DNA from: Myxococcota bacterium
Lineage (GTDB): Bacteria; Myxococcota_A; Polyangia; Polyangiales; Polyangiaceae
NCBI GenBank assembly: GCA_963169915.1
Contig: CAUJEM010000138.1
Span: forward strand, 1 to 57,500
Length of the DNA: 57,500 nt
Reading direction: 5' to 3'
The notes beneath the pieces are model-generated. The model was not told the origin of the DNA. It worked only from the letters and a program-made list of their open reading frames with translations, and did no database searches. The translations under genes and the position numbers were made by a program. Each line of letters begins with the position of its first letter. Position 1 is the stretch's first letter. Shown here one piece after another: positions 17,614 through 26,421 of the stretch.

Positions 17614-18186
17614 TCAAGCGATCCGCGCCAGTTTCACGGCGGGAGGAGCGGCTGCACCGCTGGTGATTTCTCCCTCGTAGAGCTCGAGCACGAGGTCCAG
17701 GAAGGCGGAGAAGGACGCGCGACGTACCCCGAGCTCTCCTATCCAGGCGATGATCTCGTATTCACCATTCGCCGCGATGACTCCCGGGTTGAAAGCGAAC
17801 AGCGTCGTCGCGTCGGCGTCGATGCCGAACGGGAGCAGCCGAGCGCGTCGCCCTCCCGTGTCAGCGCCACCGCCAGGTCCGCTCGAGGTCCGGAAGATCG
17901 TAGCGGCGACCTCGGCGTGCCGTGGATCCCCGAGGCGGTGGGCCGGCAGCAGGCTGGCGCCGTCGAAGAGCCGCTCCCAGCCGTCATGCTGGCGGAGGAA
18001 GGCTCGATAGCTCGGCGGCAAGGCGCGCCCCAAGCGGCGCTCGGCGGCCTGGAGGCTCTCCTCCGAGGCGCCCCGCGGCGCAGGGCTCCCGCCATCACGC
18101 CACGGCTGCTCGCGCGACAAGGTGGTCTGCAGCGCGGTGATCCGCGCTAGGGCCTGGCTCCATCGGGGCGTCGTCGGGTGGGTCAT
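17614..18186 (-). CDS. SMI1/KNR4 (SUKH) family protein
   Basis: 190 residues from the ATG at 18186; a TTG at 18201 extends it by five residues. The motif LGRALPPSYRAFLRQHDGWE (~55-75) is the SMI1/KNR4 core, followed by a conserved FNPG block and a C-terminal ILDLVLELYEG-like helix. SUKH-fold proteins commonly serve as immunity proteins against toxins, but many are lone housekeeping copies. No toxin gene is adjacent: the neighbours are a PhaR-like regulator and a divergent membrane protein 71 bp away. The function is therefore open. Confidence 0.75.
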   Translation of the reverse strand: MTHPTTPRWSQALARITALQTTLSREQPWRDGGSPAPRGASEESLQAAERRLGRALPPSYRAFLRQHDGWERLFDGASLLPAHRLGDPRHAEVAATIFRTSSGPGGGADTGGRRARLLPFGIDADATTLFAFNPGVIAANGEYEIIAWIGELGVRRASFSAFLDLVLELYEGEITSGAAAPPAVKLARIA

Positions 18187-18257
18187 CGGGGTGAGCCGCA
18201 AGCTAGAGGAGCGCGGCTAATTCGCCCAAGTTTTCGGGAGTCGTTTAGAAGGCCTGC

Positions 18258-20105
18258 GTGAGGCTCGCGCGCCGGCTCCTTCCGCTGCTCTGGCTGGGCG
18301 CCTTGGGCTGCTCCAGTCGCGCGCCGGAGCTCTTGGTGCTCGCGGACGTCGTACCCAAGACCATCGCCGCGGGAGATCGCCTGGAGCTCGTCGGGCTCGG
18401 GTTCCCCGAGGGACAGCCCGCCACCGTCACCTTGCTGGGGGAGCTGCACCGCCCAGGGCAGCGCGTCGAGCGCGCCGTCGAGGTGGTGGTCCGCGGCCAG
18501 AGCGTCTCCGCCAACCGCATCGAGGTCGAGGTCGATGGGCCGCTCGAGCGGGAGCTCTGCGGCGCCGGGGAGCGCAGCGAGCACACCACCTTCCGTGGGC
18601 GCCTCACCGCGGCCTTCGTCCCGCACGTCGCTGGCGCCCCGCCGGTGAGCGGCACGCTGGAGGACGTCGTGCTCGACGTCCAGGCCACCACCTCGACCGC
18701 CGAGCGGGACCAGCAGCGCCAGCAGACCGCGCGTGAGGTCCAAGACTTTCTGGGGCTCGAGCTCCACCGGGTCTCGGGGCAGCTCTACGTCACCCACGTC
18801 CGAGCCGACGGCCCCGCAGGCGCCGCCGGGCTCAAGCCGGGCGATCGCCTCACCGAGGCCAACGGGCTGCTCGTCGGAGAACCCTACGACCTCATCGGCC
18901 CACCAGGGAGCCGCAGCTGGGCCCTGCGCGCCGAGCGCGCCGGCGCGCCGCTCGCCTTCCGGGTGGACGTCGAAGGCTGGGCGCCGCTCGGCCTGGCGCA
19001 GCTCGGCGCCGGTGGCCTCGGCGTGCTGATCCTGGGCGGCGCGCTCGTGCTGGTGCTGCTCACGCGCTCCCGCTGGGCGCTGTGGCTCGAGCGCCGGCTC
19101 GTCCTCCGCCTGCTCGAGGCTACGCCCCCTCAGCGCGGGCGCGGTTGGCTCGCGGCGCTCTCGGGGATCTGGGCCATGACGCCCGGGAAGGAGGGCGAGC
19201 GGCTCCCGCTACGGCTCCTCCCGGGCCTGTGCTTCATGCTCGCCTCCGCGGGCTTCAGCGCGCTCGCGCTCGGACAGGTGCTGCTCGCGCCAGAGCTGGA
19301 TCTTCCGCTCATCGCCCTCGTCACGGTGACGGCGAGCGTCGTCGGGGGGCTCGTCCTCGGCGGCCGGCGACAGCGCGCGCGCTGGAGCCTCTGGTGGGGA
19401 CTCAAGGGCGCCGGCTACGCGCTGCTGCTCGAGCTGCCGATCGTGACGGCGCTGCTCGGCGGCGTGCTCGCCAGTGGCAGCCTGCGCCTGGCGGAGATCG
19501 TGGCCACGCAGGCCAGCGCGCCGTGGACGTGGAACGCCTTCCGCTCTCCGGGGCTCCTCGTCGCCCTGCTGCTGGCGCTCGGCGCGCTGCTGCCCGAGCG
19601 ACGCCTCGACCGCCTCGAGCTGCCCGAGGCGGACGGCGACCGCCAGCGTCGCCCCACCGGCGCCGGCCTCGTGCGGCTCATCGAGTGGGGGCGCGACTAC
19701 GTCGTCACCGGGCTGCTCACCATCGTGCTGCTCGGCGGGTGGCAGGCGCCGACGCTCGGCTGGGCCCAGGGCCCCCTGCCCTTGCTCGGACTGCTGCTAC
19801 TCCAGCTCAAGCTGGTCACGTTGCTCGCCGGGGTGTGGCTGCTCCGGTGGGCCCTGCCCCGGCTTCGGCTCGAGCACCTCCGTAAGCCCTGGCTGCGGCT
19901 CGTCCTCCCGAGCAGCCTCGCCGCCCTGGGAGTGACCGCGCTCGGGCTGGTCCCGCACCTGCGGACCGTCCTCAGCGGCGCCGAGACCCCGCTCGGCGCG
20001 GTCCTGTTCGGCCTGTGCGCGCTGCTGCTGCTCAACCTGCTGCGGCGGGTGCGCGCTGCGCTGCGAGCCCCTCGTCCGCCCGCGAGCCTCAACCCCTGGC
20101 TCTAG
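18258..20105 (+). CDS. Lipoprotein-PDZ protein fused to a NuoH-like (complex I subunit) membrane domain
   Basis: 615 residues from a GTG start. The signal peptide ends in the lipobox LGALGC. Residues ~22-150 look like a beta-sandwich (AGDRLELVGLGFPEG), and ~165-255 are a PDZ domain (FLGLELHRVSGQ, AAGLKPGDRL). From ~255 on there are about eight hydrophobic helices in NuoH/complex I subunit 1 order: MTPGKEGE, then YALLLELP with a helix-buried glutamate, GSLRLAEIVATQ, LELPEAD (the quinone-site loop of NuoH reads DLPEAE), and a final LPRLRLEHL block. NuoH subunits carry the quinone-binding site and normally need the other Nuo proteins, none of which is nearby. The fusion and domain order are seen directly; the function is not known. 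Confidence 0.8.
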   Translation: MRLARRLLPLLWLGALGCSSRAPELLVLADVVPKTIAAGDRLELVGLGFPEGQPATVTLLGELHRPGQRVERAVEVVVRGQSVSANRIEVEVDGPLERELCGAGERSEHTTFRGRLTAAFVPHVAGAPPVSGTLEDVVLDVQATTSTAERDQQRQQTAREVQDFLGLELHRVSGQLYVTHVRADGPAGAAGLKPGDRLTEANGLLVGEPYDLIGPPGSRSWALRAERAGAPLAFRVDVEGWAPLGLAQLGAGGLGVLILGGALVLVLLTRSRWALWLERRLVLRLLEATPPQRGRGWLAALSGIWAMTPGKEGERLPLRLLPGLCFMLASAGFSALALGQVLLAPELDLPLIALVTVTASVVGGLVLGGRRQRARWSLWWGLKGAGYALLLELPIVTALLGGVLASGSLRLAEIVATQASAPWTWNAFRSPGLLVALLLALGALLPERRLDRLELPEADGDRQRRPTGAGLVRLIEWGRDYVVTGLLTIVLLGGWQAPTLGWAQGPLPLLGLLLLQLKLVTLLAGVWLLRWALPRLRLEHLRKPWLRLVLPSSLAALGVTALGLVPHLRTVLSGAETPLGAVLFGLCALLLLNLLRRVRAALRAPRPPASLNPWL

Positions 20106-20159
20106 CGGTCCCACGCTCCCAGCGCGCCGGCGGCCTCGCGCTCGGCGCGGCGCTCGGGG

Positions 20160-20202
20160 GCACAAAACACCGGCGGCGCACCCTGAGGTGCGCCGCTGGT
20201 GT
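20160..20202 (-). terminator. Intrinsic terminator of the metalloprotease gene
   Basis: Hairpin of 16 bp (20167-20182 with 20187-20202, one G-U pair) and loop CTGA. On the minus strand it is followed by TTTTG. It lies 22 bp past the stop codon of the minus-strand metalloprotease gene. It may also stop transcription coming from the plus-strand NuoH-like gene. Confidence 0.8.
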
Positions 20203-20223
20203 CGCGTGGTCGGCGGGGTCAGC

Positions 20224-23200
20224 TCACTCGAAGTCGCCCGGCAGCCCGTTGAGCGGGCCGTAGCCCACCATCTGCTGCAGCTGCACCGCGGCGTCGATGA
20301 GCCCCACGTACTTGCGGAACGCGTCGATGTTGGCCAGCCACACGCCGTGCGCCGTGCTGGTCGGATCCGCCGGCTCCGCCACCAGCTGCGGGTGGCCGTC
20401 GCCGTCCAGCACGAAGGACACCATGCCGTTGGCGTCGAGGATGGGCTGGCCCGTGCCGTCGCGGTCCACGACGTAGACCTCGGCGAGCAGCGCGTTGGCG
20501 CGGGCCAACATGCGCGAGCCGATGCCCTGGTCGACGGTCTGGCCCGCCACCGTGTCCGCGCCGTAGCGCTTGGCGTAGTACGTGAAGCCCGTCTCGGGGT
20601 TGGTGAACCGCACCTGCTCAGCCAGCGGCAGATCGATGGACCCGCCGTAGCCTTGCAGGTGGATGCGCAGCTTGTTGGCCAAGGACAGATCCGTGTTCAG
20701 ACGCGCGAAGATGTGCGCGAACACCAGCGTGCCGAGCTGCTGCTTGTACCCGACGTTGGGGAACACCGCATAGGCGCCGGCGGGACGAGCTGGGGTGTCG
20801 GCCCACAGGTTGAGGCTACGCACGGTGGTGACCCGCGTGGCCGCCGTCTCCGCGGGGTCCACGTAGGGCGCCACGGTGTTCCAGTCCTGCGCCAGCACGC
20901 CGCCGATCAGACGATCCATCGCCTTCGGCATGTCGCTCCGGAAGTTGATGAAGACGTTGCGCCCGTCCAGGTAGTTCTCGCGGCTGATGGTGAAGAACAC
21001 CGGACGACCGTCCGCCAACATCCGGATGGCGTCGACCTTCTCCGCGGTGAAGCCCGTGTGGTTGACCCACGACTGGTACTCCCAAGAGCCGCCGCCCTCG
21101 GGCTCGCTGTTGAAGTCAGGATCGACATAGCGGCTGTTGGACGCGTCGAGCCTGAAGGGCGGGCTGGTCCCGGTGCTCTCTTGGGCGGGCACGTCGTACA
21201 GTGCCGGCACGCCCGTGCTGCCGCCCGTCCCCGGCATCAGCCGGTAGTTGCCCGGCTGCGGCGAGAGGAAGGCGTCCGTCACCGCGTCGAACATCAGCGT
21301 CTCCGCGAGGATGTAGGGGCGCCAGCCGTTGTCGTCCAAGATGGCCGTGTCGTAGCTGCCATCGGCCAGGTTGCGGGCGTTCTGCGCGGCGACCTGCCAG
21401 TGGAAGGCGCGGAAGCGCTCGAACAGCGCGCCGCTGACGCGCGCGGGGATGTTCCGGTAGACCCAGTCGCGGTTGCCGCGGCGGAAGTACTGGAAGGGAT
21501 AGTTGTACTTGTGCTTGCGGATGGTCTCGACGACCGCCTCGTAGATGTCCGCGCCCGCGTCTCCCGGGTTGGTGTGGACGTACGAGTTGTTGGACGAGCC
21601 CCAGCGATACGGCCAGCGCACGTTACCGGAGTTGTCCTGGCCGGGCCGCACGCGGATCTTGAAGCTGTTGAGCACGTTGGCCTGCTGGCTCAGGACCGAG
21701 CCGTTGAGCATGTCGTCCCAGCGCGCATAGTCCCGCGGGGCGTGCTGGCAGACCTTGCCGTACACCACGCGCCACGCGCCGAGCGCCTGCTCCTCTTGCG
21801 TGGCCGGGCGGCAGTCCCGGGCGTCGTCGAAGAGCCTCATCCGGCGCGCCTCCTCCGTGTAGTGCGGAGTGAAGATGGCGTTGCCGGCGATGTTGAGGTT
21901 CTGCTCGGTGAGCTGGGTGTAGTTCTTGACCGCGAAGTTGTCCTGGCCGTCGTTGCTGGCCAGCAGCCCTTGCGGGGTGACGTCCTTGTCGAAGGTCTGG
22001 ACGATGCGCCCGTAGAGCACGCCCATGGTCATGAGGTCGTACGAGCCGAGGCCGACGGTCTCGAAGAAGCGCTCGTTCTGGTACTCCATGGTGGAGGTGT
22101 TGGCGTAGTAGTTGATGCCGGGGCGGCTCTCCGCGCCGCGGCCCAGCTCCTCGTCCGTCTCCGGATCGAGGTAGCGCGGCCCCATGCAGCTGTCCTGCGC
22201 CGCGGCGTAGGTGTCGCCCGTGCGCGGGTTGCCGTTGCAGGAGCGCATGGCGCTGGCCTTGCCGTTCTGCGAGCGGATCTGCCAGTACTGCGGGTTGAAG
22301 TTCGTGGCGTCGTACGACGACGTGAACTGGTGCAGCATGCCGAGGGAGTGGCCCACCTCGTGCAGCGCGATGCCCTTGTAGGTCTCGTGCCAGAGGTAGG
22401 TGTAGATGGCGTCCGCGCGGCGCTTGCTGATCTGCTCGGCGCTCTCACCCGGGTACTGGTTGGACAGGTCGTTGTCGTTGAACTTCTGCTTGAACCAGCG
22501 CGCCACGCCCTGCACGTCGAGGTTGCCGACGTCACCGGCGGCCTGCTCCAGGAAGCAGACGCCGCGCGCCTGCATGCCAAGATCGATGGTCTGCCGCAGC
22601 ATGGCGACGTTGACGTTGCCCGGGTCCATGCCGCGCAGCGGCGACGCCGCTTCCATCACGGCGTCGCTCATGCGCCCTGAGAAGCTGGCGGGGTTGACGC
22701 GCAGGGTGTCCACCAGCCAGCCGGGGCTCATCATCTCCGCCTCGAAGATGGAGCCGCGCACCTTGTCCGCGACGGCCTCGTAGCGGAGCGTCCCGTCGCT
22801 CTGCGCGACCGCCGCGGGGCCCGCCACGGTGCGGTTGATGCGCTCCACGCGCGCGATGCCGCGCTCGAGCGGCGACAGTCCGGCGCCGGTCTCGAGCAAG
22901 CCCTGCGCGCCGAGCGTCGCCGTGGCGGCGCGTGCGTCCACGCTGGCGACGCGCTGCTGCAGCTCCTGGGGCGTCATGGCGTAGGGCTTGTCTCCCTCAC
23001 GGAGCTTCTTCTGGTAGAGCTCCGCGCTCACGCCGCCAGTGATGTCCTCGATCGTGAGCTCACCGTTGGCCACCATGATGATGTCGCGGACCTGCGCCGC
23101 GGCGCGGTACGCCGAGCGGCCCATGGTGGTGGCGGAGGCGCCCAGGATCTGACCCGTGACCGGATCCGCGTTCCAGTTGGCGATGCCGCCCCAGGGCGCG

Positions 23201-24810
23201 CGGGACTCGTAGGGCCAGAAGAACATGAAGTTCTTCCGCACGTCCCCCACCCGCGCGGAGGAGCCGCGCTCGCCGCAGATGGCGTGGTCGTAGCTGCGCA
23301 CGGGGTTGTGGCAGGTGACGAGCACCTTGTCCTCGAGCGGCTGGATCTTCGGGATACCCCAGCCACCGAAGATGATCATCTCCGTCTCCCCGGGGACGAA
23401 GTACTGGGCGTTGCACTCCGCGCGAGCGCCGCCCGTGGCGCGGCACTCCATCTCCCGCGCCTTGGCGACGCTGAAGCTCATGGCCTGGTTCCAGGTGGCC
23501 GTGAGCTGCTCGGTGTGGCCGAGGCCGGTGGGGTTGCCCTGGGCGTCCACCGGATCGGTCAGCTCTGGCGGGGTCTCGGCGTTGATCCAGTAGCCTACCG
23601 TCTTGATCTTCCGATCCCGGTACGGAATGGTGCAGCGGTTGCGGAGGCTGCACTGAGAGCCCAGGCTCCCGGCGTAGCCCGTCTTGCCGCTCTCGCACTG
23701 GTCGTCGGTGCCGTTGTTGTCCTCGTCCGCGCGCGCCGAGTAGTCGCAGGTGGTGTCGAACTGGTTGCCGTCCGCGCGGCGGACGAGCGGCTGATGGCTC
23801 TGCTGCCAGATGTTGTGGTGGTGAAAGTACTTCACCATGTTGGCGTCGTTGTAGCCGTACTGGGGGTCCCACGCGACGCGCGGCGGGGTGACGATGCCGA
23901 CCTGGAAGCTGTTGCCGAGACCGCCCGGGTTGCCGATGACGTTGAGGGAGGCGCGGGTGTTCTCGAAGGGCTCGAAGTCGTCGTCCGGATCACTCTGGTC
24001 CACGCGCCAGTAGGAGCTACGGATGACCGCCTCCTGGATGTCGCAGGTGTCCACCGCCGAGCCGGCGTAGATGCCGTTCAAGATGCACGCGGGGATGGTC
24101 CCCTTCAGATCGTAGAACGGCGACTCCATCGCCTCCGGCTCCACCTGGAACTTGGAGGTGACGTCGAAGTAGCCCTTGGACGCCTCGAAGTGGACCGCGT
24201 CCGGATCCTTCCTGTTGTTGACGTAGTAGGCGAAGGGCGTGAGCTTGATGTTGCCGAAGAGCTTGCCCATGAACATGTCCATCCACATGGGCGTGTCCAC
24301 GAGGTTCATGGACCAGTCCACGCGGAAGTGGCTGCGCTCGTACCAGGGGCGATCGGAGCTGTTCTCCGTCACCACGTTCATCTCCTCACCCGTCTGTGGG
24401 TTGTAGTCCCGACGGATGTCGAAGTGGTTGACGATGCGGTAGGCGGCCACGACCGTGCCGTTCGCGGGGCCGTTCGGCGCGCCCTTGTCGTCCGCGCCCG
24501 GGGAGTTCTGATACGCGCGGCGGGCGTAGAGCATGTCCTCCTGCACGTCCCAGCGGATGCGCTCCACGGCGCCCCAGGAGCCGACGCCCACCATGGACTG
24601 CGCCTCGGAGCCGTCCACGACGAAGTTACGCCAGTAGAAGGTCGGGTCGTCGGAGTAGTCGTTGAGCTTCTCACCTAGGAAGAACGACTTTGCCAGCGCG
24701 TCCGGCTGCACGCGGTTGATGGGATCGCGCTCTTCGGCGCAGCCCGTGCTTGCAACGGCTGCGAGGAGCGCTGCGCTCATCATCCAGCGACGACTGACCC
24801 TTGACCTCAT
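20224..24810 (-). CDS. Giant zinc-dependent metalloprotease lipoprotein
   Basis: 1,528 residues from the ATG at 24810, chosen because AAGGAG lies seven bases upstream. The signal peptide ends in the lipobox ASTGC. The metzincin/zincin motif HEXXHXXGXXH is complete at 817-827 (HEVGHSLGMLH). The ~800-residue N-terminal region is rich in aromatic and acidic residues with repeated WYERSHFRVDW-like stretches. A ~450-residue region follows the active site, and the C-terminus contains a DRDGTGQPILDANG segment that could bind calcium. No other family domains are recognised. It is probably an outer-surface or secreted enzyme acting on large substrates; the substrate is unknown. Confidence 0.85.
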   Translation of the reverse strand: MRSRVSRRWMMSAALLAAVASTGCAEERDPINRVQPDALAKSFFLGEKLNDYSDDPTFYWRNFVVDGSEAQSMVGVGSWGAVERIRWDVQEDMLYARRAYQNSPGADDKGAPNGPANGTVVAAYRIVNHFDIRRDYNPQTGEEMNVVTENSSDRPWYERSHFRVDWSMNLVDTPMWMDMFMGKLFGNIKLTPFAYYVNNRKDPDAVHFEASKGYFDVTSKFQVEPEAMESPFYDLKGTIPACILNGIYAGSAVDTCDIQEAVIRSSYWRVDQSDPDDDFEPFENTRASLNVIGNPGGLGNSFQVGIVTPPRVAWDPQYGYNDANMVKYFHHHNIWQQSHQPLVRRADGNQFDTTCDYSARADEDNNGTDDQCESGKTGYAGSLGSQCSLRNRCTIPYRDRKIKTVGYWINAETPPELTDPVDAQGNPTGLGHTEQLTATWNQAMSFSVAKAREMECRATGGARAECNAQYFVPGETEMIIFGGWGIPKIQPLEDKVLVTCHNPVRSYDHAICGERGSSARVGDVRKNFMFFWPYESRAPWGGIANWNADPVTGQILGASATTMGRSAYRAAAQVRDIIMVANGELTIEDITGGVSAELYQKKLREGDKPYAMTPQELQQRVASVDARAATATLGAQGLLETGAGLSPLERGIARVERINRTVAGPAAVAQSDGTLRYEAVADKVRGSIFEAEMMSPGWLVDTLRVNPASFSGRMSDAVMEAASPLRGMDPGNVNVAMLRQTIDLGMQARGVCFLEQAAGDVGNLDVQGVARWFKQKFNDNDLSNQYPGESAEQISKRRADAIYTYLWHETYKGIALHEVGHSLGMLHQFTSSYDATNFNPQYWQIRSQNGKASAMRSCNGNPRTGDTYAAAQDSCMGPRYLDPETDEELGRGAESRPGINYYANTSTMEYQNERFFETVGLGSYDLMTMGVLYGRIVQTFDKDVTPQGLLASNDGQDNFAVKNYTQLTEQNLNIAGNAIFTPHYTEEARRMRLFDDARDCRPATQEEQALGAWRVVYGKVCQHAPRDYARWDDMLNGSVLSQQANVLNSFKIRVRPGQDNSGNVRWPYRWGSSNNSYVHTNPGDAGADIYEAVVETIRKHKYNYPFQYFRRGNRDWVYRNIPARVSGALFERFRAFHWQVAAQNARNLADGSYDTAILDDNGWRPYILAETLMFDAVTDAFLSPQPGNYRLMPGTGGSTGVPALYDVPAQESTGTSPPFRLDASNSRYVDPDFNSEPEGGGSWEYQSWVNHTGFTAEKVDAIRMLADGRPVFFTISRENYLDGRNVFINFRSDMPKAMDRLIGGVLAQDWNTVAPYVDPAETAATRVTTVRSLNLWADTPARPAGAYAVFPNVGYKQQLGTLVFAHIFARLNTDLSLANKLRIHLQGYGGSIDLPLAEQVRFTNPETGFTYYAKRYGADTVAGQTVDQGIGSRMLARANALLAEVYVVDRDGTGQPILDANGMVSFVLDGDGHPQLVAEPADPTSTAHGVWLANIDAFRKYVGLIDAAVQLQQMVGYGPLNGLPGDFE

Positions 24811-25016
24811 GAGAAGACTCCTTGACGACGACAAGAACCCGCGACAGCACCCGCCGCGGCGGGCTGCACACCTAACGCGAAACCGCTCGGATGGGGAGCA
24901 AGATTCGTGCTTACTGAATACAGATGTAGTTCCCGACAGTTAGAGACTTTGCAGCGACAGCAGACGAAACTTGCACGGGGTGCCGTCAATCCGCGCACGC
25001 TCCCCGGGCGGCGGCG

Positions 25017-25034
25017 GCTGCACGTGCGTGCAGC
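25017..25034. promoter_or_regulatory. Inverted repeat upstream of gshB
   Basis: GCTGCACG-TG-CGTGCAGC, an 8-bp perfect inverted repeat with a 2-nt spacer, lies 66 bp before the gshB start in a 289-bp gap between divergent genes. It looks like an operator for a dimeric regulator, but could be a hairpin. The rest of the gap has a 14-bp GC palindrome at 24850-24863, in the leader of the metalloprotease gene. Confidence 0.3.
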
Positions 25035-25099
25035 GGCTCGGGGTCCCCGGCGAGGCCCCGCGCTAGGCGCCGCCGGCACCGCAGCCTAATAGAGCCGAG

Positions 25100-26047
25100 A
25101 TGCGCCTGCTCTTCGTCATGGACCCCGCCCACGGCATGTCACCCACCAAGGACACGAGCTTCGCGTTCTTGCGCGGCGCGCGCGCCCTGGGGAACGAGTG
25201 CTGGCACTGCTTGCCCCACGATCTCTGGCTCGAGGGCCCCAGCGTCCACGCGCTGGCTCGCCCCATCCAGGTCTCGGACGCGGCGCCGCACGTGATCCTG
25301 GGTGAGGCCGCGCCCCTGCGCGTCGCGGCGCTGGACGCCGTCCTCATCCGCAAAGACCCCCCCTTCGACGCCGCCTACGCCTACCTCACTCAGATGCTGG
25401 ATCTCGTGAAGGAGAGCGTCCTGGTGATCAATGACCCTGGGGCCCTGCGGGACGCCAACGAGAAGCTCTACGCGCTCCGGTTCCCTGCGCACATCCCGCG
25501 GACCCTCGTCAGCTCCGACCCGGCGCGGCTGCTCGCCTTCGTCGACGCGATCGGCGGACACGCCGTGCTCAAGCCCCTCGACGGCGCCGGCGGCGCCGGG
25601 GTCGTGAAGCTCGACACCGCGGACGTGAACGCGCGGGCGCTGGTCGATCTGCTCACGCGGGAGGGGCGACAGCTCGCGCTGGTCCAGGAATTTCAGCCCG
25701 CCGTGCGGGAGGGCGACAAGCGCGTCCTGTTGCTGGACGGGCGCCCGCTCGGCGCCATCTTGCGCGTCCCACGCGCCGATGACATCCGCGCCAACATCCA
25801 CGTCGGGGGGAGCGTCCACCCGACGCAGCTCACCGAGGCGGAGCAACGCCTGGTGGACGAGGTGGGGCCACGACTCGCGGCGAGCGGCCTCTACTTCGTG
25901 GGGCTCGATCTCATCGGGGGTAAGCTCATCGAGGTCAACGTCACGAGCCCCACCGGGATCCAGGAGCTCAGCCAGCACGTGGGGCGCCCCGTCGAGCAAG
26001 AGGTCATCCGCTGGATCGAGCAGCGCGTGGCCGCCAGAGCCCGCTGA
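25100..26047 (+). CDS. gshB: Glutathione synthetase
   Basis: 315 residues, the normal length for bacterial GshB, the ATP-grasp enzyme that joins gamma-glutamylcysteine and glycine. The N-terminal MRLLFVMDPAHG and the RKDPPFDAAYAYLTQ block are the family signature. The ATP-grasp core contains KPLDGAGGAGV, and the catalytic C-terminus has the ENVNVTSPTG-like stretch VNVTSPTGIQEL. Two short genes follow in the same direction, the first 68 bp downstream; they may be cotranscribed, but gshA is not nearby. Confidence 0.95.
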   Translation: MRLLFVMDPAHGMSPTKDTSFAFLRGARALGNECWHCLPHDLWLEGPSVHALARPIQVSDAAPHVILGEAAPLRVAALDAVLIRKDPPFDAAYAYLTQMLDLVKESVLVINDPGALRDANEKLYALRFPAHIPRTLVSSDPARLLAFVDAIGGHAVLKPLDGAGGAGVVKLDTADVNARALVDLLTREGRQLALVQEFQPAVREGDKRVLLLDGRPLGAILRVPRADDIRANIHVGGSVHPTQLTEAEQRLVDEVGPRLAASGLYFVGLDLIGGKLIEVNVTSPTGIQELSQHVGRPVEQEVIRWIEQRVAARAR

Positions 26048-26115
26048 GGCGGGGCGCCGGCCGGAGCGCGCTCGGTACTTGGCCCGCGGGGCCGGTGGCT
26101 GCTAGGGCCGAGGGC

Positions 26116-26421
26116 ATGCCGCGGCGCTGTGAAATCTGTGAGTCGTTGGAGAAGTTCGCGGGCATCCCAGCGCCCGAGCGGCCGCTGAAGCGGCTGCTGC
26201 TCGACGAGCGCATCGTCGCGCTGTGTGATGAGCACGCGGCCGAGGCGCGCGCCGCGGGCGCCGAGGAGCTCGCGGACCTGCGCGCGCACTTCCAAGAGCC
26301 GGAGGGGGAGCGCTCGCTCATCGAGCGGCGCAGCCCCGTCGAGCGTCGCGTCTTTCCGCCACGGCCCGAGGGGCGACGCCACGACCACGGCCGCCGCTCG
26401 GTCGACCGACGCCCCGCTTGA
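26116..26421 (+). CDS. Small protein with CxxC and basic C-terminal tail
   Basis: 101 residues from the ATG at 26116, preceded by AGGG-rich sequence. CEIC near the N-terminus and a later cysteine at VALCDEH could bind a metal. The C-terminal half is rich in Arg/Glu/Pro with RRSPVERRVFPPRPEGRR, a motif common in short Deltaproteobacterial proteins of unknown function. It is followed with a 4-bp TTGA overlap by the next gene. No function can be assigned. Confidence 0.6.
   Translation: MPRRCEICESLEKFAGIPAPERPLKRLLLDERIVALCDEHAAEARAAGAEELADLRAHFQEPEGERSLIERRSPVERRVFPPRPEGRRHDHGRRSVDRRPA

Noticed and set aside
20188..22680. 830-residue plus-strand frame across the metalloprotease gene
   Set aside because: Antisense shadow of the metalloprotease; valine/histidine-rich, no domain or ribosome-binding site.
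24811..25099. ECF-type promoter (GGGAAC) upstream of the metalloprotease gene
   Set aside because: GGGAAC is present on the minus strand, but no matching -10 element at the right spacing was found.
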